A stretch of DNA of 64,000 nt. Origin: CAVSJA01 sp963728145 (GTDB lineage Bacteria > Bacteroidota > Bacteroidia > Chitinophagales > Chitinophagaceae). Positions 17,544 to 26,066 of the stretch are shown one piece after another (the first letter of the stretch is position 1; the number at the start of each line of letters is the position of its first letter). A model generated the notes under the pieces. That model did not search any database, had not been told where the DNA came from, and worked only from the letters and a program-made list of their open reading frames with translations. The stretch lies in the NCBI GenBank assembly GCA_963728145.1, contig CAVSJA010000007.1, forward strand, positions 620,001 through 684,000, in the 5' to 3' direction. Both the position numbers and the translations under genes were made by a program.

Positions 17544-18299
17544 ATGCAGCGTAAAAACTGGAGTAGGCTGGTTTTTGTAGCAATCATTTCTTTCTTTGCT
17601 TTAACCTCTTTTAAAGCCAACGCATTTAATGTTGAAAGCTATTTCTCCGAAACCATGGAGAACAGGCTGGCCATTACCCCGGCGTCTGAAACCTCGTTTT
17701 TCAGCGAACACAAAAGCATTTACGATAGCCTTCAGCTGGAATCAATCGGTCTCGACCGTAAGATATTTGAATACGGCTTGAAGGGAATGGAAAAGCTCAT
17801 CAAAGGAGGCAAGGTCCAGAACCAGGTTCTGTCTATCGCTGACCTCAGCCAACCCAGCACGAATAAAAGATTATATGTAATTGACCTTGACGACCAACAA
17901 CTGGTATTTAATAGCCTTGTGGCACATGGACGACTTTCTGGAAAAGATATGGCAACGGTTTTTTCCAATAAGCCAAGCTCCAACAAAACCAGTTTGGGGT
18001 TTTATATAACTGGTAATACCTATAATGGTAGCAACGGATATTCATTGAAGCTAACGGGCCTGGAGTATGGTATTAATAATAATGCGATGCGCCGCGCAAT
18101 CGTTGTGCATGGAGCTAATTATGTGAGCGAGACCTTTGCAGAAACCAATAACCAGGAATATATCGGTCGCAGCCAGGGTTGCCCTGCTGTACCGACTGAG
18201 ATCTCAGATGCGTTAATTGACGTTATCAAGGAAGGATCCTGCATGTTCATTTATTCTTCAAATCCAACTTATTTGAAGAGATCTTCTCTTTTGCGCTAG
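17544..18299 (+). CDS. Murein L,D-transpeptidase catalytic domain protein (YkuD_2 type)
   Basis: The ATG at 17544 gives 251 residues with an export signal (WSRLVFVAIISFFALTSF, then KANA). The catalytic core is visible as RAIVVHGANYVSE and RSQGCPAVP, with the nucleophile Cys213 preceded by S-x-G and the conserved His upstream. The phrase KRLYVIDLDDQQLVFNSLVAHG is typical of the second YkuD-like family common in Bacteroidota. Members are expected to act on peptidoglycan stem peptides in the periplasm; for this subfamily the activity is inferred. An upstream-extended frame lacks a good start. A strong hairpin terminator follows. Confidence 0.85.
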   Translation: MQRKNWSRLVFVAIISFFALTSFKANAFNVESYFSETMENRLAITPASETSFFSEHKSIYDSLQLESIGLDRKIFEYGLKGMEKLIKGGKVQNQVLSIADLSQPSTNKRLYVIDLDDQQLVFNSLVAHGRLSGKDMATVFSNKPSSNKTSLGFYITGNTYNGSNGYSLKLTGLEYGINNNAMRRAIVVHGANYVSETFAETNNQEYIGRSQGCPAVPTEISDALIDVIKEGSCMFIYSSNPTYLKRSSLLR

Positions 18300-18344
18300 A
18301 CTCTGGATTATTAACATCACCCGATCATATTGGTAAAAAAAAGA

Positions 18345-18375
18345 ATAACCACCACGGCCCGTGGTGGTTATCTTT
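18345..18375 (+). terminator. Rho-independent-type terminator after the L,D-transpeptidase gene
   Basis: ATAACCACCAC (18345-18355), a 5-base loop and GTGGTGGTTAT (18361-18371) make an 11-base-pair perfect stem, followed by CTTT. Its 3' end overlaps the TATCTTTG box of the next gene. Confidence 0.75.
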
Positions 18376-18376
18376 G
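18369..18376 (+). promoter_or_regulatory. Putative -7 promoter box (TATCTTTG)
   Basis: Lies 19 bases before the ATG of the Gfo/Idh/MocA gene at 18396, and its first bases are the end of the preceding terminator stem. Confidence 0.5.
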
Positions 18377-18395
18377 CGGCCAATAAATAACCTGC

Positions 18396-19370
18396 ATGCT
18401 AAAGATCGGTGTATTTGGAGTTGGTCACCTTGGTAAATTTCATCTCAACAACTGGAAAGAAATAAAAGGAGTCGAACTCGTTGGATTCTTCGATCCGTCA
18501 AATTCCAATGCGCAGGAAGTTTCGGAAAAATATCAGCTTGCCCGTTTTCTCGATGAAGAAGCATTGATGGATGCGGTTGATGCGGTTGATATTATTGCCC
18601 CCACTAATCATCATTTTGATCTTTGCAAATGGGCGATCCGAAAAGGAAAACATGTTTTTGTCGAAAAGCCGCTTGCCGACAATATGGATGAAGCACGCGA
18701 GTTAGTAAAACTTGTGAAAGAATCCAATGTCAAACTGCAGGTAGGTCATGTGGAGCGTTTCAACCCTGCTTATCTCGCTTTAAAAAGTCTCAATCTGAGT
18801 CCGATGTTCATCGAAGTACATCGGCTGGCTCAGTTCAATCCGCGCGGCACGGAAGTAAGCGTGATCCTGGACCTGATGATCCACGATATTGATATCATTC
18901 TGAGTATGGTTAAAAGTGATGTGAAAACTATCTCAGCTAGTGGGGTAGCCGTAATGACCGATACACCGGATATTGCAAACGTCAGGATAGAATTCAATAA
19001 CGGATGTGTTGCCAATCTTACTTCAAGCCGCATCTCCATGAAGCGAATGCGAAAAATGCGTTTGTTCCAGAAAGATGCCTATATCGGAATTGATTTTCTG
19101 AATAAGAAAACAGAGATCATCAAACTAAAAGGTATGCAGGATCTCGATGCATTTTCCTTCGATCTTGACACTCCATCGGGTAAGAGAACTATTGCGATAC
19201 TGAATCCCCAGATACCTGAGGTAAATGCAATCAAACTTGAATTGGAAAAATTCAAGGATTCGATCCTAAACAATTCGCCAACCATCGTTTCTGAGGTTGA
19301 TGGCTTTCGTGCAATGGATGTTGCGCACCAGATCCTTCAAAAGATCAAAAACAATAGTATTATTGCGTAA
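18396..19370 (+). CDS. Gfo/Idh/MocA-family oxidoreductase (cytoplasmic)
   Basis: A 324-residue NAD(P)-dependent oxidoreductase. KIGVFGVGHLGKFHLNNW is the dinucleotide-binding loop, GKHVFVEKPLADN the conserved EKP motif, and LQVGHVERFNPAY with DLMIHDIDIILSM belong to the substrate domain. No signal peptide is present, in contrast to the 15572 paralogue. It lies 8 bases before the polyprenyl-phosphate sugar transferase, so a role in making or modifying a nucleotide sugar for an envelope polysaccharide is plausible but unproven. Confidence 0.9.
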   Translation: MLKIGVFGVGHLGKFHLNNWKEIKGVELVGFFDPSNSNAQEVSEKYQLARFLDEEALMDAVDAVDIIAPTNHHFDLCKWAIRKGKHVFVEKPLADNMDEARELVKLVKESNVKLQVGHVERFNPAYLALKSLNLSPMFIEVHRLAQFNPRGTEVSVILDLMIHDIDIILSMVKSDVKTISASGVAVMTDTPDIANVRIEFNNGCVANLTSSRISMKRMRKMRLFQKDAYIGIDFLNKKTEIIKLKGMQDLDAFSFDLDTPSGKRTIAILNPQIPEVNAIKLELEKFKDSILNNSPTIVSEVDGFRAMDVAHQILQKIKNNSIIA

Positions 19371-19378
19371 TTAGCAGA

Positions 19379-20809
19379 ATGCCCTCAAACAGAAAAATCC
19401 ATAGCGTCTGGTACGTGGTCAGTGATTATGTCGCGGCCATTCTTGCATGGATTGTTCTCTACTTTGTTCGTCGATACTTATTGGGAGAGATCCTTACCCT
19501 GGAAAGAAGGATTTATTTGAATGACAGGTTTTGGTGGGGATTGAGCCTGATACCCCTGGCCTGGCTGATCTTCTATGCTCTTTTAGGCTCATATCACTCC
19601 CTCTACCGCAAATCAAGGTTGAATGAATTTACTATAACATTTATTGGAAGCATTATTGGTTGCGTCCTTATTTTCTTCATGATCGTGATCAATGACCCAC
19701 AAAAACTTTATACCTATTATTATAAGGCCTTCTTCATTTACCTGGCGGCACAGTTCTTCTTTACATGGATTGGCCGGTGGTTTATTTTGAAACTTGTCAA
19801 AAACCAGATTGATAAAGGCGTTATTCGCTTCAATGCCTTACTCGTTGGAGGAAATTCAGTTGCCGCAAAAATATTTCTGGATACACGCGATGGATTGCAA
19901 AGAGCCGGCTATCATTATAGCGGCTTCCTTCACGACAATCTAAATACAAACGGTATAAACAAATACCTGCCAAACTTCGGAGCTTTAACAGATCTCGAAA
20001 AGGTGTTGGATGAAAAGAATATTCGTCTTGTTGTGATCGCTATGGAAAAATCGGATAAGGCGCATGTGCAGAAGATCGTTGAAATGCTTGGTGAAAAAGA
20101 TGTGGAAGTCAAGATTGTTCCAGATATCCTGGATATTCTTTCAGGTTCTGTAAAAACCAGCAATGTTCTCGGAGCGGTTTTAATGGATATCAAGACCGGA
20201 TTGATGCCCGAGTGGCAACAGAATATTAAGCAGGTGATTGATGTAATGGTTTCATTGATTGGCCTGATCATTCTTTCACCTTTATTACTCTATACTGCCA
20301 TTAAGGTAAAATTCTCTTCAGCGGGCCCGATCATCTATTCACAGGAAAGAGTAGGCTATAAAGGAAAAAAGTTCGCGATTTATAAATTCCGATCAATGGT
20401 TGCTAATGCGGAATCCAATGGACCGCAGCTTTCATCCGAAAATGATAACCGCATTACGACCTGGGGCAGAACCATGCGGAAATGGAGATTGGACGAACTT
20501 CCGCAACTATGGAATGTATTAAAAGGAGAAATGAGCCTTGTTGGTCCGAGGCCGGAACGGGAATACTATTTAAAACAGATTGCGGGTAAAACACCCTACT
20601 TCAAATATTTATTGAAAGTAAAACCCGGACTCACTTCATGGGGCATGGTTCAGTTTGGTTATGCTGAGAATATCGATGAAATGATCGAGCGCATGAAGTA
20701 TGACCTTATCTATATCGAGAATATTTCACTGGCTCTCGACCTGAAGATCATGCTGCACACCTTACGAATAATTTTCCTGGGGAAAGGGCAGATAGGCCTC
20801 GAGCCATGA
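19379..20809 (+). CDS. Exopolysaccharide polyprenyl-phosphate sugar-1-phosphate transferase
   Basis: A 476-residue membrane protein of the WcaJ/WbaP type that starts polysaccharide repeat-unit assembly by moving a sugar-1-phosphate from a nucleotide sugar to undecaprenyl phosphate. N-terminal four-helix region (YVAAILAWIVLYFVRRYLL, IGCVLIFFMIVIN), a Rossmann-like CoA-binding-type middle (NALLVGGNSVAAKIFLD), then the catalytic domain: a re-entrant helix (VMVSLIGLIILSPLLLYTA), KKFAIYKFRSM, DELPQLWNVLKGEMSLVGPR and the RPE region. The stop TGA is within a GAGCCATGAGC word of the following inverted repeat. Confidence 0.93.
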   Translation: MPSNRKIHSVWYVVSDYVAAILAWIVLYFVRRYLLGEILTLERRIYLNDRFWWGLSLIPLAWLIFYALLGSYHSLYRKSRLNEFTITFIGSIIGCVLIFFMIVINDPQKLYTYYYKAFFIYLAAQFFFTWIGRWFILKLVKNQIDKGVIRFNALLVGGNSVAAKIFLDTRDGLQRAGYHYSGFLHDNLNTNGINKYLPNFGALTDLEKVLDEKNIRLVVIAMEKSDKAHVQKIVEMLGEKDVEVKIVPDILDILSGSVKTSNVLGAVLMDIKTGLMPEWQQNIKQVIDVMVSLIGLIILSPLLLYTAIKVKFSSAGPIIYSQERVGYKGKKFAIYKFRSMVANAESNGPQLSSENDNRITTWGRTMRKWRLDELPQLWNVLKGEMSLVGPRPEREYYLKQIAGKTPYFKYLLKVKPGLTSWGMVQFGYAENIDEMIERMKYDLIYIENISLALDLKIMLHTLRIIFLGKGQIGLEP

Positions 20810-20887
20810 GCTACGAGCTTCGAGCTTGTGTTTCTGAGATATCATGAATAGCAAATGGCTCGCAGCTCGCGGCTCACAGCTCGAAGC
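20801..20887. repeat. Inverted simple repeat, word GAGCTACG/GAGCTTC
   Basis: Left arm 20801-20826 (GAGCCATGAGCTACGAGC, continuing with TTCGAGCTTG) and right arm 20857-20887 (GGCTCGCAGCTCGCGGCTC, continuing with ACAGCTCGAAGC) are imperfect reverse complements built from a 7-8 base word. The sugar transferase stop codon is in the left arm. The hairpin lies within the 5' region of the M1 peptidase gene. Confidence 0.7.
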
Positions 20888-20922
20888 TTTCTTCAAGATC
20901 CATATACCAATAAAGACTCTCA

Positions 20923-23754
20923 ATGCGTTATCTTCGAATCAAAGAGATATTCGTGAAAAATACCAGTTCAGTCCTTTTTCTCTTCTTCTTTTCCCTGACT
21001 GCTTTTGCCCAAAAATCCTATTGGCAACAAGACCTCCGGTATATTATTGATGTAAGGCTGAACGATAACGACCATAGCCTCGATGGATTTCTAAAGCTTC
21101 AGTACGTAAATCATTCTCCCGATACCATTAAATTCATTTGGTTTCATATTTGGCCAAATGCATTCAAAAGTGACAATACAGCCTTTAGTGAACAATTGCT
21201 GAAGAATGGCCGGACCGATTTTTATTTTTCAGACAAGGAGCAGCGTGGCTATATAAACAGATTGGATTTTCGTACGGAGAATTCTACTTTGAAAGTGGAA
21301 GATCATCCTCAATTTATTGATGTTGTAAAAGTACATTTATTAGAGCCTCTTTTACCTGGTGCAACCGTTGAAATAACCACACCCTTTCATGTAAAGCTGC
21401 CTTATAACTTTTCAAGAGGTGGCCATATTCGACAATCCTACCAGCTGACTCAATGGTTTCCCAAACCGGCAGTATATGATCGCGATGGCTGGCATCCGAT
21501 GCCCTATCTCGACCAGGGAGAATTCTATAGCGAATTCGGATCATTTGATGTTAGGATAACAGTTCCATCAAACTATGTTGTCGCTGCAACTGGTGAGTTG
21601 CAGAATGCAGACGAGATAGGCTGGTTGAAATCCCGTTCATCGTTTGACCAGGTCGAAACAATCAAAAAATCGCCTGGATTCCTGAAACCATCCAGTAAGG
21701 CGAAACCAGACAATAACATCAAATCATCTTCGACAACCAAAACATTACAATACAAACAGGACAGAATACACGATTTTGCATGGTTTGCTGATAAATATTT
21801 TGTGGTCAATCATGATACTATCAAACTTGCTTCGGGAAGGGTAATTGATGCCTGGTCTTATTATCACCCTGAAAACAAAAACGTTTATAAGAATAGCGTG
21901 GCTTTTGTGAAAGATGCTCTTCGGTTCAGGTCGAACCTGATTGGGGAGTATCCATATAATGTTGTGAGTGCGGTTGAGTCTGCAATGGGTTTTCCGGGTG
22001 GAATGGAATACCCAACCATCACTTCAATTACACGAATGAAGGATGAACAAAGTCTCGATGACGTAATCGAACACGAAGTAGGGCACAATTGGTTTTATGG
22101 AATCCTCGCAAATAATGAACGTGTTCATCCCTGGCTGGATGAAGGGATCAATTCTTATTACGATGAGCGGTATAAGGATTGGAAGTATCCGAAATCAAGC
22201 CAGCTGAATGAGCAATCCATGTTATTAAATACGCTCGCCAAAAAAACGAAGGATCAAGCCATTGAAACTCCTTCGGAAATATTTACGGACTATAATTATG
22301 GTCTCGTCGCTTATTACAAGACAAGCGTATGGATGAAAGAACTTGAAAAATATCTTGGCAGGGAAAAATTGGATGCCGCAATGCAAGCTTATTTTGAACA
22401 ATGGAAATTCAAGCACCCAGGGCCGGAGGATTTTCTCGAAGTATTAGAAAAGGTAGGAGAGAAGGATATAGCTCAGTTCAAAGCTGCATTGAATGAAGAA
22501 CATAAGATATTTCCTGCGCCGCCGGCAAAGAAAAAGATCAAACCGGCTCTGTTTTTTGGGTTTAAAAAGACAGATTCAATACACTATATTAATTTCCTCC
22601 CGGCGCTCGGTTACAATAAGTATGATGGATTAATGTTTGGGGCCGTTATTCATAATTACAATCTTCCCCCTTCCAATTTTCAGTTTGTTGTCGCTCCACT
22701 CTATGGAACCAGTAGCAATTCATTGAATGGAATCGGCAATGCTGCTTATTCAAAGTATTCGGACGGAAAATTATCAAGATTTGATATTGGTCTGACTGCT
22801 GCGCGATTTTCAACCTTAAGTGGTACAGATAGTAACGGAATGAAAGTAAATGGAAATTTCTATAAGCTCGCTCCATATATCCGGATAACATTTAAAGAAA
22901 AACATGCACTCAGCACTCGTGAACGCTGGCTGGAATTTAGAACCTTCCTTATAGGTGAAAAGGGTTTTGAGTATTCAATGAAACAGGCCGATTCTGTTTT
23001 CTATCCTGCGGAAGGCGAAATAGCAAAGCGATATCTCAATCAACTTACCTGGAGTGTTACTGATTATCGGGCGCTTTATCCTTTCGATGTTCAATTGCAA
23101 TTACAACAGGCGCAGGATTTTTATCGCTTCAATGCCAATGCAAATTATTTTCTGAACTATGCAAAGGGTGGGGGACTGGCAGTCAGATTTTTCGCCGCAA
23201 AATTCGGATATATCGGCGGGCAATCGGTATCAAAGGAATTCGCAACATTTCAATACCAACCCAAATTAACAGCGGTACGAGGATCTGAAGACTATACTTA
23301 TAGCAACGCGTTCCTCGGAAGAAATGAGAATGACGGATTCATGAGTCAGCAAATCATGCTGCGTGATGGCGGCTTGAAATTAAGAACTGATCTTTTTCAG
23401 GGTTTGCAGGGTAGGTCCGATAACTGGATTGCATCGATGAATTTTTCAACATCTATTCCCAGTTCCATTCTTCCAAAGTTTATACCCTTGCGGATATTCT
23501 TTGATTTTGGCACGTATGCTGAAGCCTGGGAAAGCGAATCCGAAACGAGTCGGTTTCTTTTTGTAGGCGGACTTCAGCTATCACTCTTCAAAAACCTCCT
23601 GAATGTATATGCGCCGATTGTTTATAGCAAGGAATTCAGCGATAATTTGAAGACCGTTCCTGAAGAAAATAAATTTTCAAGGAAAATTTCCTTCAGCTTC
23701 GATATTCATCGTCTTAATTTGCGAAAGCTTGTCAACAACAAGTTTCCTTTGTGA
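20923..23754 (+). CDS. M1-family (gluzincin) metallopeptidase
   Basis: A 943-residue exported peptidase. An N-terminal export signal (SSVLFLFFFSLTAFAQ) is followed by the M1 N-terminal beta domain, the GGMEYP exopeptidase loop (GFPGGMEYPTI; classical GAMEN), and HEVGHNWFYG with the third zinc ligand Glu in WLDEGINSYYDERY, 18 residues after the HExxH. The C-terminal 350 residues are beta-strand rich with many aromatic residues, unlike the helical domain of classical aminopeptidase N, and may be a barrel-like or outer-membrane-associated extension. The start may instead be an internal codon such as Val-Lys at the signal peptide; the first ATG is given. Confidence 0.88.
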   Translation: MRYLRIKEIFVKNTSSVLFLFFFSLTAFAQKSYWQQDLRYIIDVRLNDNDHSLDGFLKLQYVNHSPDTIKFIWFHIWPNAFKSDNTAFSEQLLKNGRTDFYFSDKEQRGYINRLDFRTENSTLKVEDHPQFIDVVKVHLLEPLLPGATVEITTPFHVKLPYNFSRGGHIRQSYQLTQWFPKPAVYDRDGWHPMPYLDQGEFYSEFGSFDVRITVPSNYVVAATGELQNADEIGWLKSRSSFDQVETIKKSPGFLKPSSKAKPDNNIKSSSTTKTLQYKQDRIHDFAWFADKYFVVNHDTIKLASGRVIDAWSYYHPENKNVYKNSVAFVKDALRFRSNLIGEYPYNVVSAVESAMGFPGGMEYPTITSITRMKDEQSLDDVIEHEVGHNWFYGILANNERVHPWLDEGINSYYDERYKDWKYPKSSQLNEQSMLLNTLAKKTKDQAIETPSEIFTDYNYGLVAYYKTSVWMKELEKYLGREKLDAAMQAYFEQWKFKHPGPEDFLEVLEKVGEKDIAQFKAALNEEHKIFPAPPAKKKIKPALFFGFKKTDSIHYINFLPALGYNKYDGLMFGAVIHNYNLPPSNFQFVVAPLYGTSSNSLNGIGNAAYSKYSDGKLSRFDIGLTAARFSTLSGTDSNGMKVNGNFYKLAPYIRITFKEKHALSTRERWLEFRTFLIGEKGFEYSMKQADSVFYPAEGEIAKRYLNQLTWSVTDYRALYPFDVQLQLQQAQDFYRFNANANYFLNYAKGGGLAVRFFAAKFGYIGGQSVSKEFATFQYQPKLTAVRGSEDYTYSNAFLGRNENDGFMSQQIMLRDGGLKLRTDLFQGLQGRSDNWIASMNFSTSIPSSILPKFIPLRIFFDFGTYAEAWESESETSRFLFVGGLQLSLFKNLLNVYAPIVYSKEFSDNLKTVPEENKFSRKISFSFDIHRLNLRKLVNNKFPL

Positions 23755-23756
23755 TC

Positions 23757-24674
23757 ATGAAACCCTCGATTCATTACCTGGCCCATCAGCATATTGACAA
23801 GGATAAATGGAATGTCTGTATCGACAATTCAAAAAATGGATTGATCTATGCGTATTCCTATTACCTGGATCATATGGCAAGGAATTGGGATGCACTGGTA
23901 TACGGAGACTATGAAGCGGTAATGCCGCTGACATGGAATAAAAAGTTTGGGATACATTATTTGTATGAACCTGCATTCACTGCATCATTGGGGATTTTTG
24001 GAAATCGACTGAATCCAACGCTTATCAATGAGTTCATCAAGGCCATTCCATCCAAATTCAAATTGATAGAGATAGATCTCAACGCGGGCAACAAGGTTCA
24101 ATTCCCTGATGGGATTTCGATAATGCGAAATAATTACGTGTTGGACCTGAGCGAGACCTATGAAGATATTTATAAAGGCTATAACGACAATATCCGTCGG
24201 AATGTGAAGAAAGCGAAGCAGTTTGAATGCGTCTGTATAAGAAATGTCGACATCGATCAGGTGATCACCTTATCTGAAGAGCAAATGGCCAATGTAGGAA
24301 GTCCGTTGAAAGAAGATTACGACCGCTTCAAGTCCCTGTTCAGCTTTTTGCAAAAGAAAGAAATGGCGAGCACTTATGGCGTGCTTACGAAGGATCAACA
24401 ATTACTTGCTTCAAGTGTATATTTTTATTCTCACGGCCGTGCCTATTATATTCTTGTGGGAAATCATCCAAATGGAAAGGCGATGGGCACTTCTCATTAC
24501 CTGATTGATCGTTTCATTTTTGAAAACGCCGGTAAAAACCTTTTACTCGATTTTGAAGGTTCCGACCTTCGAAACCTCGCCTATTTCTATAGCAGCTTTG
24601 GCGCCGTTCATGAAACTTATCCTGCGTTGCGCATTAATCGTCTTCCCTGGTGGGCGAGATTGTTGAAGAGCTAA
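23757..24674 (+). CDS. GNAT-fold acyltransferase-like protein
   Basis: The ATG at 23757, two bases after the M1 stop codon, gives 305 residues. The protein resembles FemAB/GNAT-type double-domain acyltransferases: IHYLAHQHIDKDKWNVCIDN at the N-terminus, GYNDNIRRNVKKAKQFEC in the middle and AYYILVGNHPNGKAMGTSHY and LLLDFEGSDLRNLAYFYSSF near the end, where acyl-donor contacts occur in relatives. Coupling with the M1 gene suggests co-expression. The substrate is unknown. Confidence 0.75.
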   Translation: MKPSIHYLAHQHIDKDKWNVCIDNSKNGLIYAYSYYLDHMARNWDALVYGDYEAVMPLTWNKKFGIHYLYEPAFTASLGIFGNRLNPTLINEFIKAIPSKFKLIEIDLNAGNKVQFPDGISIMRNNYVLDLSETYEDIYKGYNDNIRRNVKKAKQFECVCIRNVDIDQVITLSEEQMANVGSPLKEDYDRFKSLFSFLQKKEMASTYGVLTKDQQLLASSVYFYSHGRAYYILVGNHPNGKAMGTSHYLIDRFIFENAGKNLLLDFEGSDLRNLAYFYSSFGAVHETYPALRINRLPWWARLLKS

Positions 24675-24678
24675 TTTC

Positions 24679-24868
24679 TCAAGTTGATAGGTTGACAAGG
24701 TTGACAGGGTTGACAACGTTGGCAAGATTAACAATAATAACAAGGTTGACTCGGAAATACACAATCGCTTCCTTAGTCAACCTTAATAATTTAATCAAGC
24801 TTATTGATGTTGTGAATCTTGCCAACCCTATCAACCCTGTCAACCCTATCAACCTTGTCAACCCCTAT
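24679..24868. repeat. Inverted 9-base repeat, word GGTTGACAA
   Basis: Left arm 24679-24753 carries about eight in-register copies of GGTTGACAA/GGTTGACAG; right arm 24773-24868 carries about ten reverse-complement copies (TCAACCTTG, TCAACCCTG). It fills the space between the convergent GNAT gene and ispD, and the ispD stop codon TGA is the TGA of a GGTTGACAA copy. Confidence 0.82.
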
Positions 24869-25544
24869 TCCCCAAACTTCTTTCTTCCAGTATCTTTTCC
24901 GCAATCAATATATCAATCGGCCTAGTGATTTTTATATTGGTAGGTTCTCCGTCTACCAGGTGAATTTTCACTCCTAATCGCTCAACCACATTCGCTTCAT
25001 CTGTAAAAGCATCTTCATAATCCTGTTCAAACGCTGCTTTGATAATATCGCTGTAAAAGGTTTGTGGAGTTTGGATAATGCGCACTTTATCTCTATCAAC
25101 AAGTTCGTTGCCGCTAAATGTTTCGATCCGGATCGTATCTACAGCTGCAATGGCAGGAATTGCATTTCCCTTCTCAATTGCCATATCGTAACACCTTTGA
25201 ATTAGTTCAGGCGTTAAAAGGCATCGTACTCCATCGTGTACAAAGACGATGGAATGTTGATGAATATGATCCAATCCTTTTTTTACTGAATGAAATCTTG
25301 TTTCGCCTCCAGGAGTAATTCCGATCCTGTCGGGATCTAATGTTGTTCTTGTGATTGAAAGACCGGTGTTCATATGTGCCTCCGGTAAAACAAGAATGAT
25401 CTCCAGGTCATCGAATGCTTCGAGAAATGCATTCATCGTATACCAAAGCACAGGCTTCCCATTCAATTCCAGGAATTGTTTCGGCACTGACGTATGCATT
25501 CGCATACCAGACCCTCCAGCAACTATGACGGCAAATTTTTTCAT
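24858..25544 (-). CDS. ispD: 2-C-methyl-D-erythritol 4-phosphate cytidylyltransferase
   Basis: The ATG at 25544 gives 228 residues starting KKFAVIVAGGSGMRMHTSVPKQF, the nucleotide-binding loop of IspD, followed by HDGVRCLLTPE, PAIAAVDTIR, IIQTPQTF and FTDEANVVERLG. The enzyme couples MEP and CTP to CDP-methylerythritol in the MEP isoprenoid pathway. The longest frame would add 19 residues (RVGSRESGVG...) that are only a translation of the GACTCCCGA simple repeat upstream, so it was rejected. The last codons (GGT TGA) lie in the GGTTGACAA repeat. Confidence 0.95.
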   Translation of the reverse strand: MKKFAVIVAGGSGMRMHTSVPKQFLELNGKPVLWYTMNAFLEAFDDLEIILVLPEAHMNTGLSITRTTLDPDRIGITPGGETRFHSVKKGLDHIHQHSIVFVHDGVRCLLTPELIQRCYDMAIEKGNAIPAIAAVDTIRIETFSGNELVDRDKVRIIQTPQTFYSDIIKAAFEQDYEDAFTDEANVVERLGVKIHLVDGEPTNIKITRPIDILIAEKILEERSLGNRG

Positions 25545-25559
25545 TAACAGATTATAGGC

Positions 25560-25600
25560 TTGATTTTTCCCGACTCCTGACTCCCGACTCCCGACTCTCA
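25560..25600. repeat. Simple repeat, word GAGTCGG (single arm)
   Basis: Read on the minus strand from the STAS gene: GGTTGAGAGTCGGGAGTC and further copies of GGAGTCGGGAGTCAGGAGTC. It includes the stop codon of the STAS gene. No reverse-complement partner was found before ispD, so this is a half-site of the family seen elsewhere. The same word occurs at 46101-46284. Confidence 0.65.
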
Positions 25601-25972
25601 ACCATCCCCAAACATCTCCCTCTCAATCTCCTCCATTTGCACAATATCCCAGGCTTCGCTTTCAGTAGGAGTGACATTTAACAATTCCAGTAAACTAGCC
25701 TGGTCCAGGCTTTTTTCAACCTTAGGTTGTAACCCGCAGATCACGAAGGAAGCATTCTGCTCGTAGAAGTTTTGCTGTAGTCGGACTAAATGTTCTCCCG
25801 CAGCTTCTTCAATAGTTGTGATGTCTTTTAAAATAAGTACCACGTTTTTAACGTCATATTGAAGCAAAGGCACTAAACATTCATCCAAATCTGCTGTCAT
25901 ATTAGCAGCAAGAATGGGCTCTTTGATCGTAATGGCATGGAATTTTTCCTTGGTATCAATTTTGACCTGCAT
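25598..25972 (-). CDS. STAS-domain protein (anti-sigma factor antagonist-like)
   Basis: A 124-residue protein with a STAS fold: alternating strands and helices (ADLDECLVPLLQYDVKNVVL, EHLVRLQQNFYEQNASFVIC, SLDQASLLELLNV). In SpoIIAA-type antagonists a phosphorylatable Ser lies in a D-S-x-G turn after the ILKDITTI-type strand; here that position reads TIEEAAGEH, without Ser. It may therefore be non-phosphorylated or a structural STAS protein. It starts divergently from clpC and precedes ispD by about 55 bases. Role unknown. Confidence 0.75.
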   Translation of the reverse strand: MQVKIDTKEKFHAITIKEPILAANMTADLDECLVPLLQYDVKNVVLILKDITTIEEAAGEHLVRLQQNFYEQNASFVICGLQPKVEKSLDQASLLELLNVTPTESEAWDIVQMEEIEREMFGDG

Positions 25973-26066
25973 ACACTATTGGTTGTTAACAGCCGTTAAT
26001 AAGAAAGCGGCGGAGCAAGTCAAAAATATTTGTTATTATTGTATAACACACAACAAATTATAAATA

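Noticed and set aside
25545..25601. A 19-residue N-terminal extension of IspD
   Set aside because: It is a translation of the GACTCCCGA repeat; the conserved N-terminus starts at 25544.
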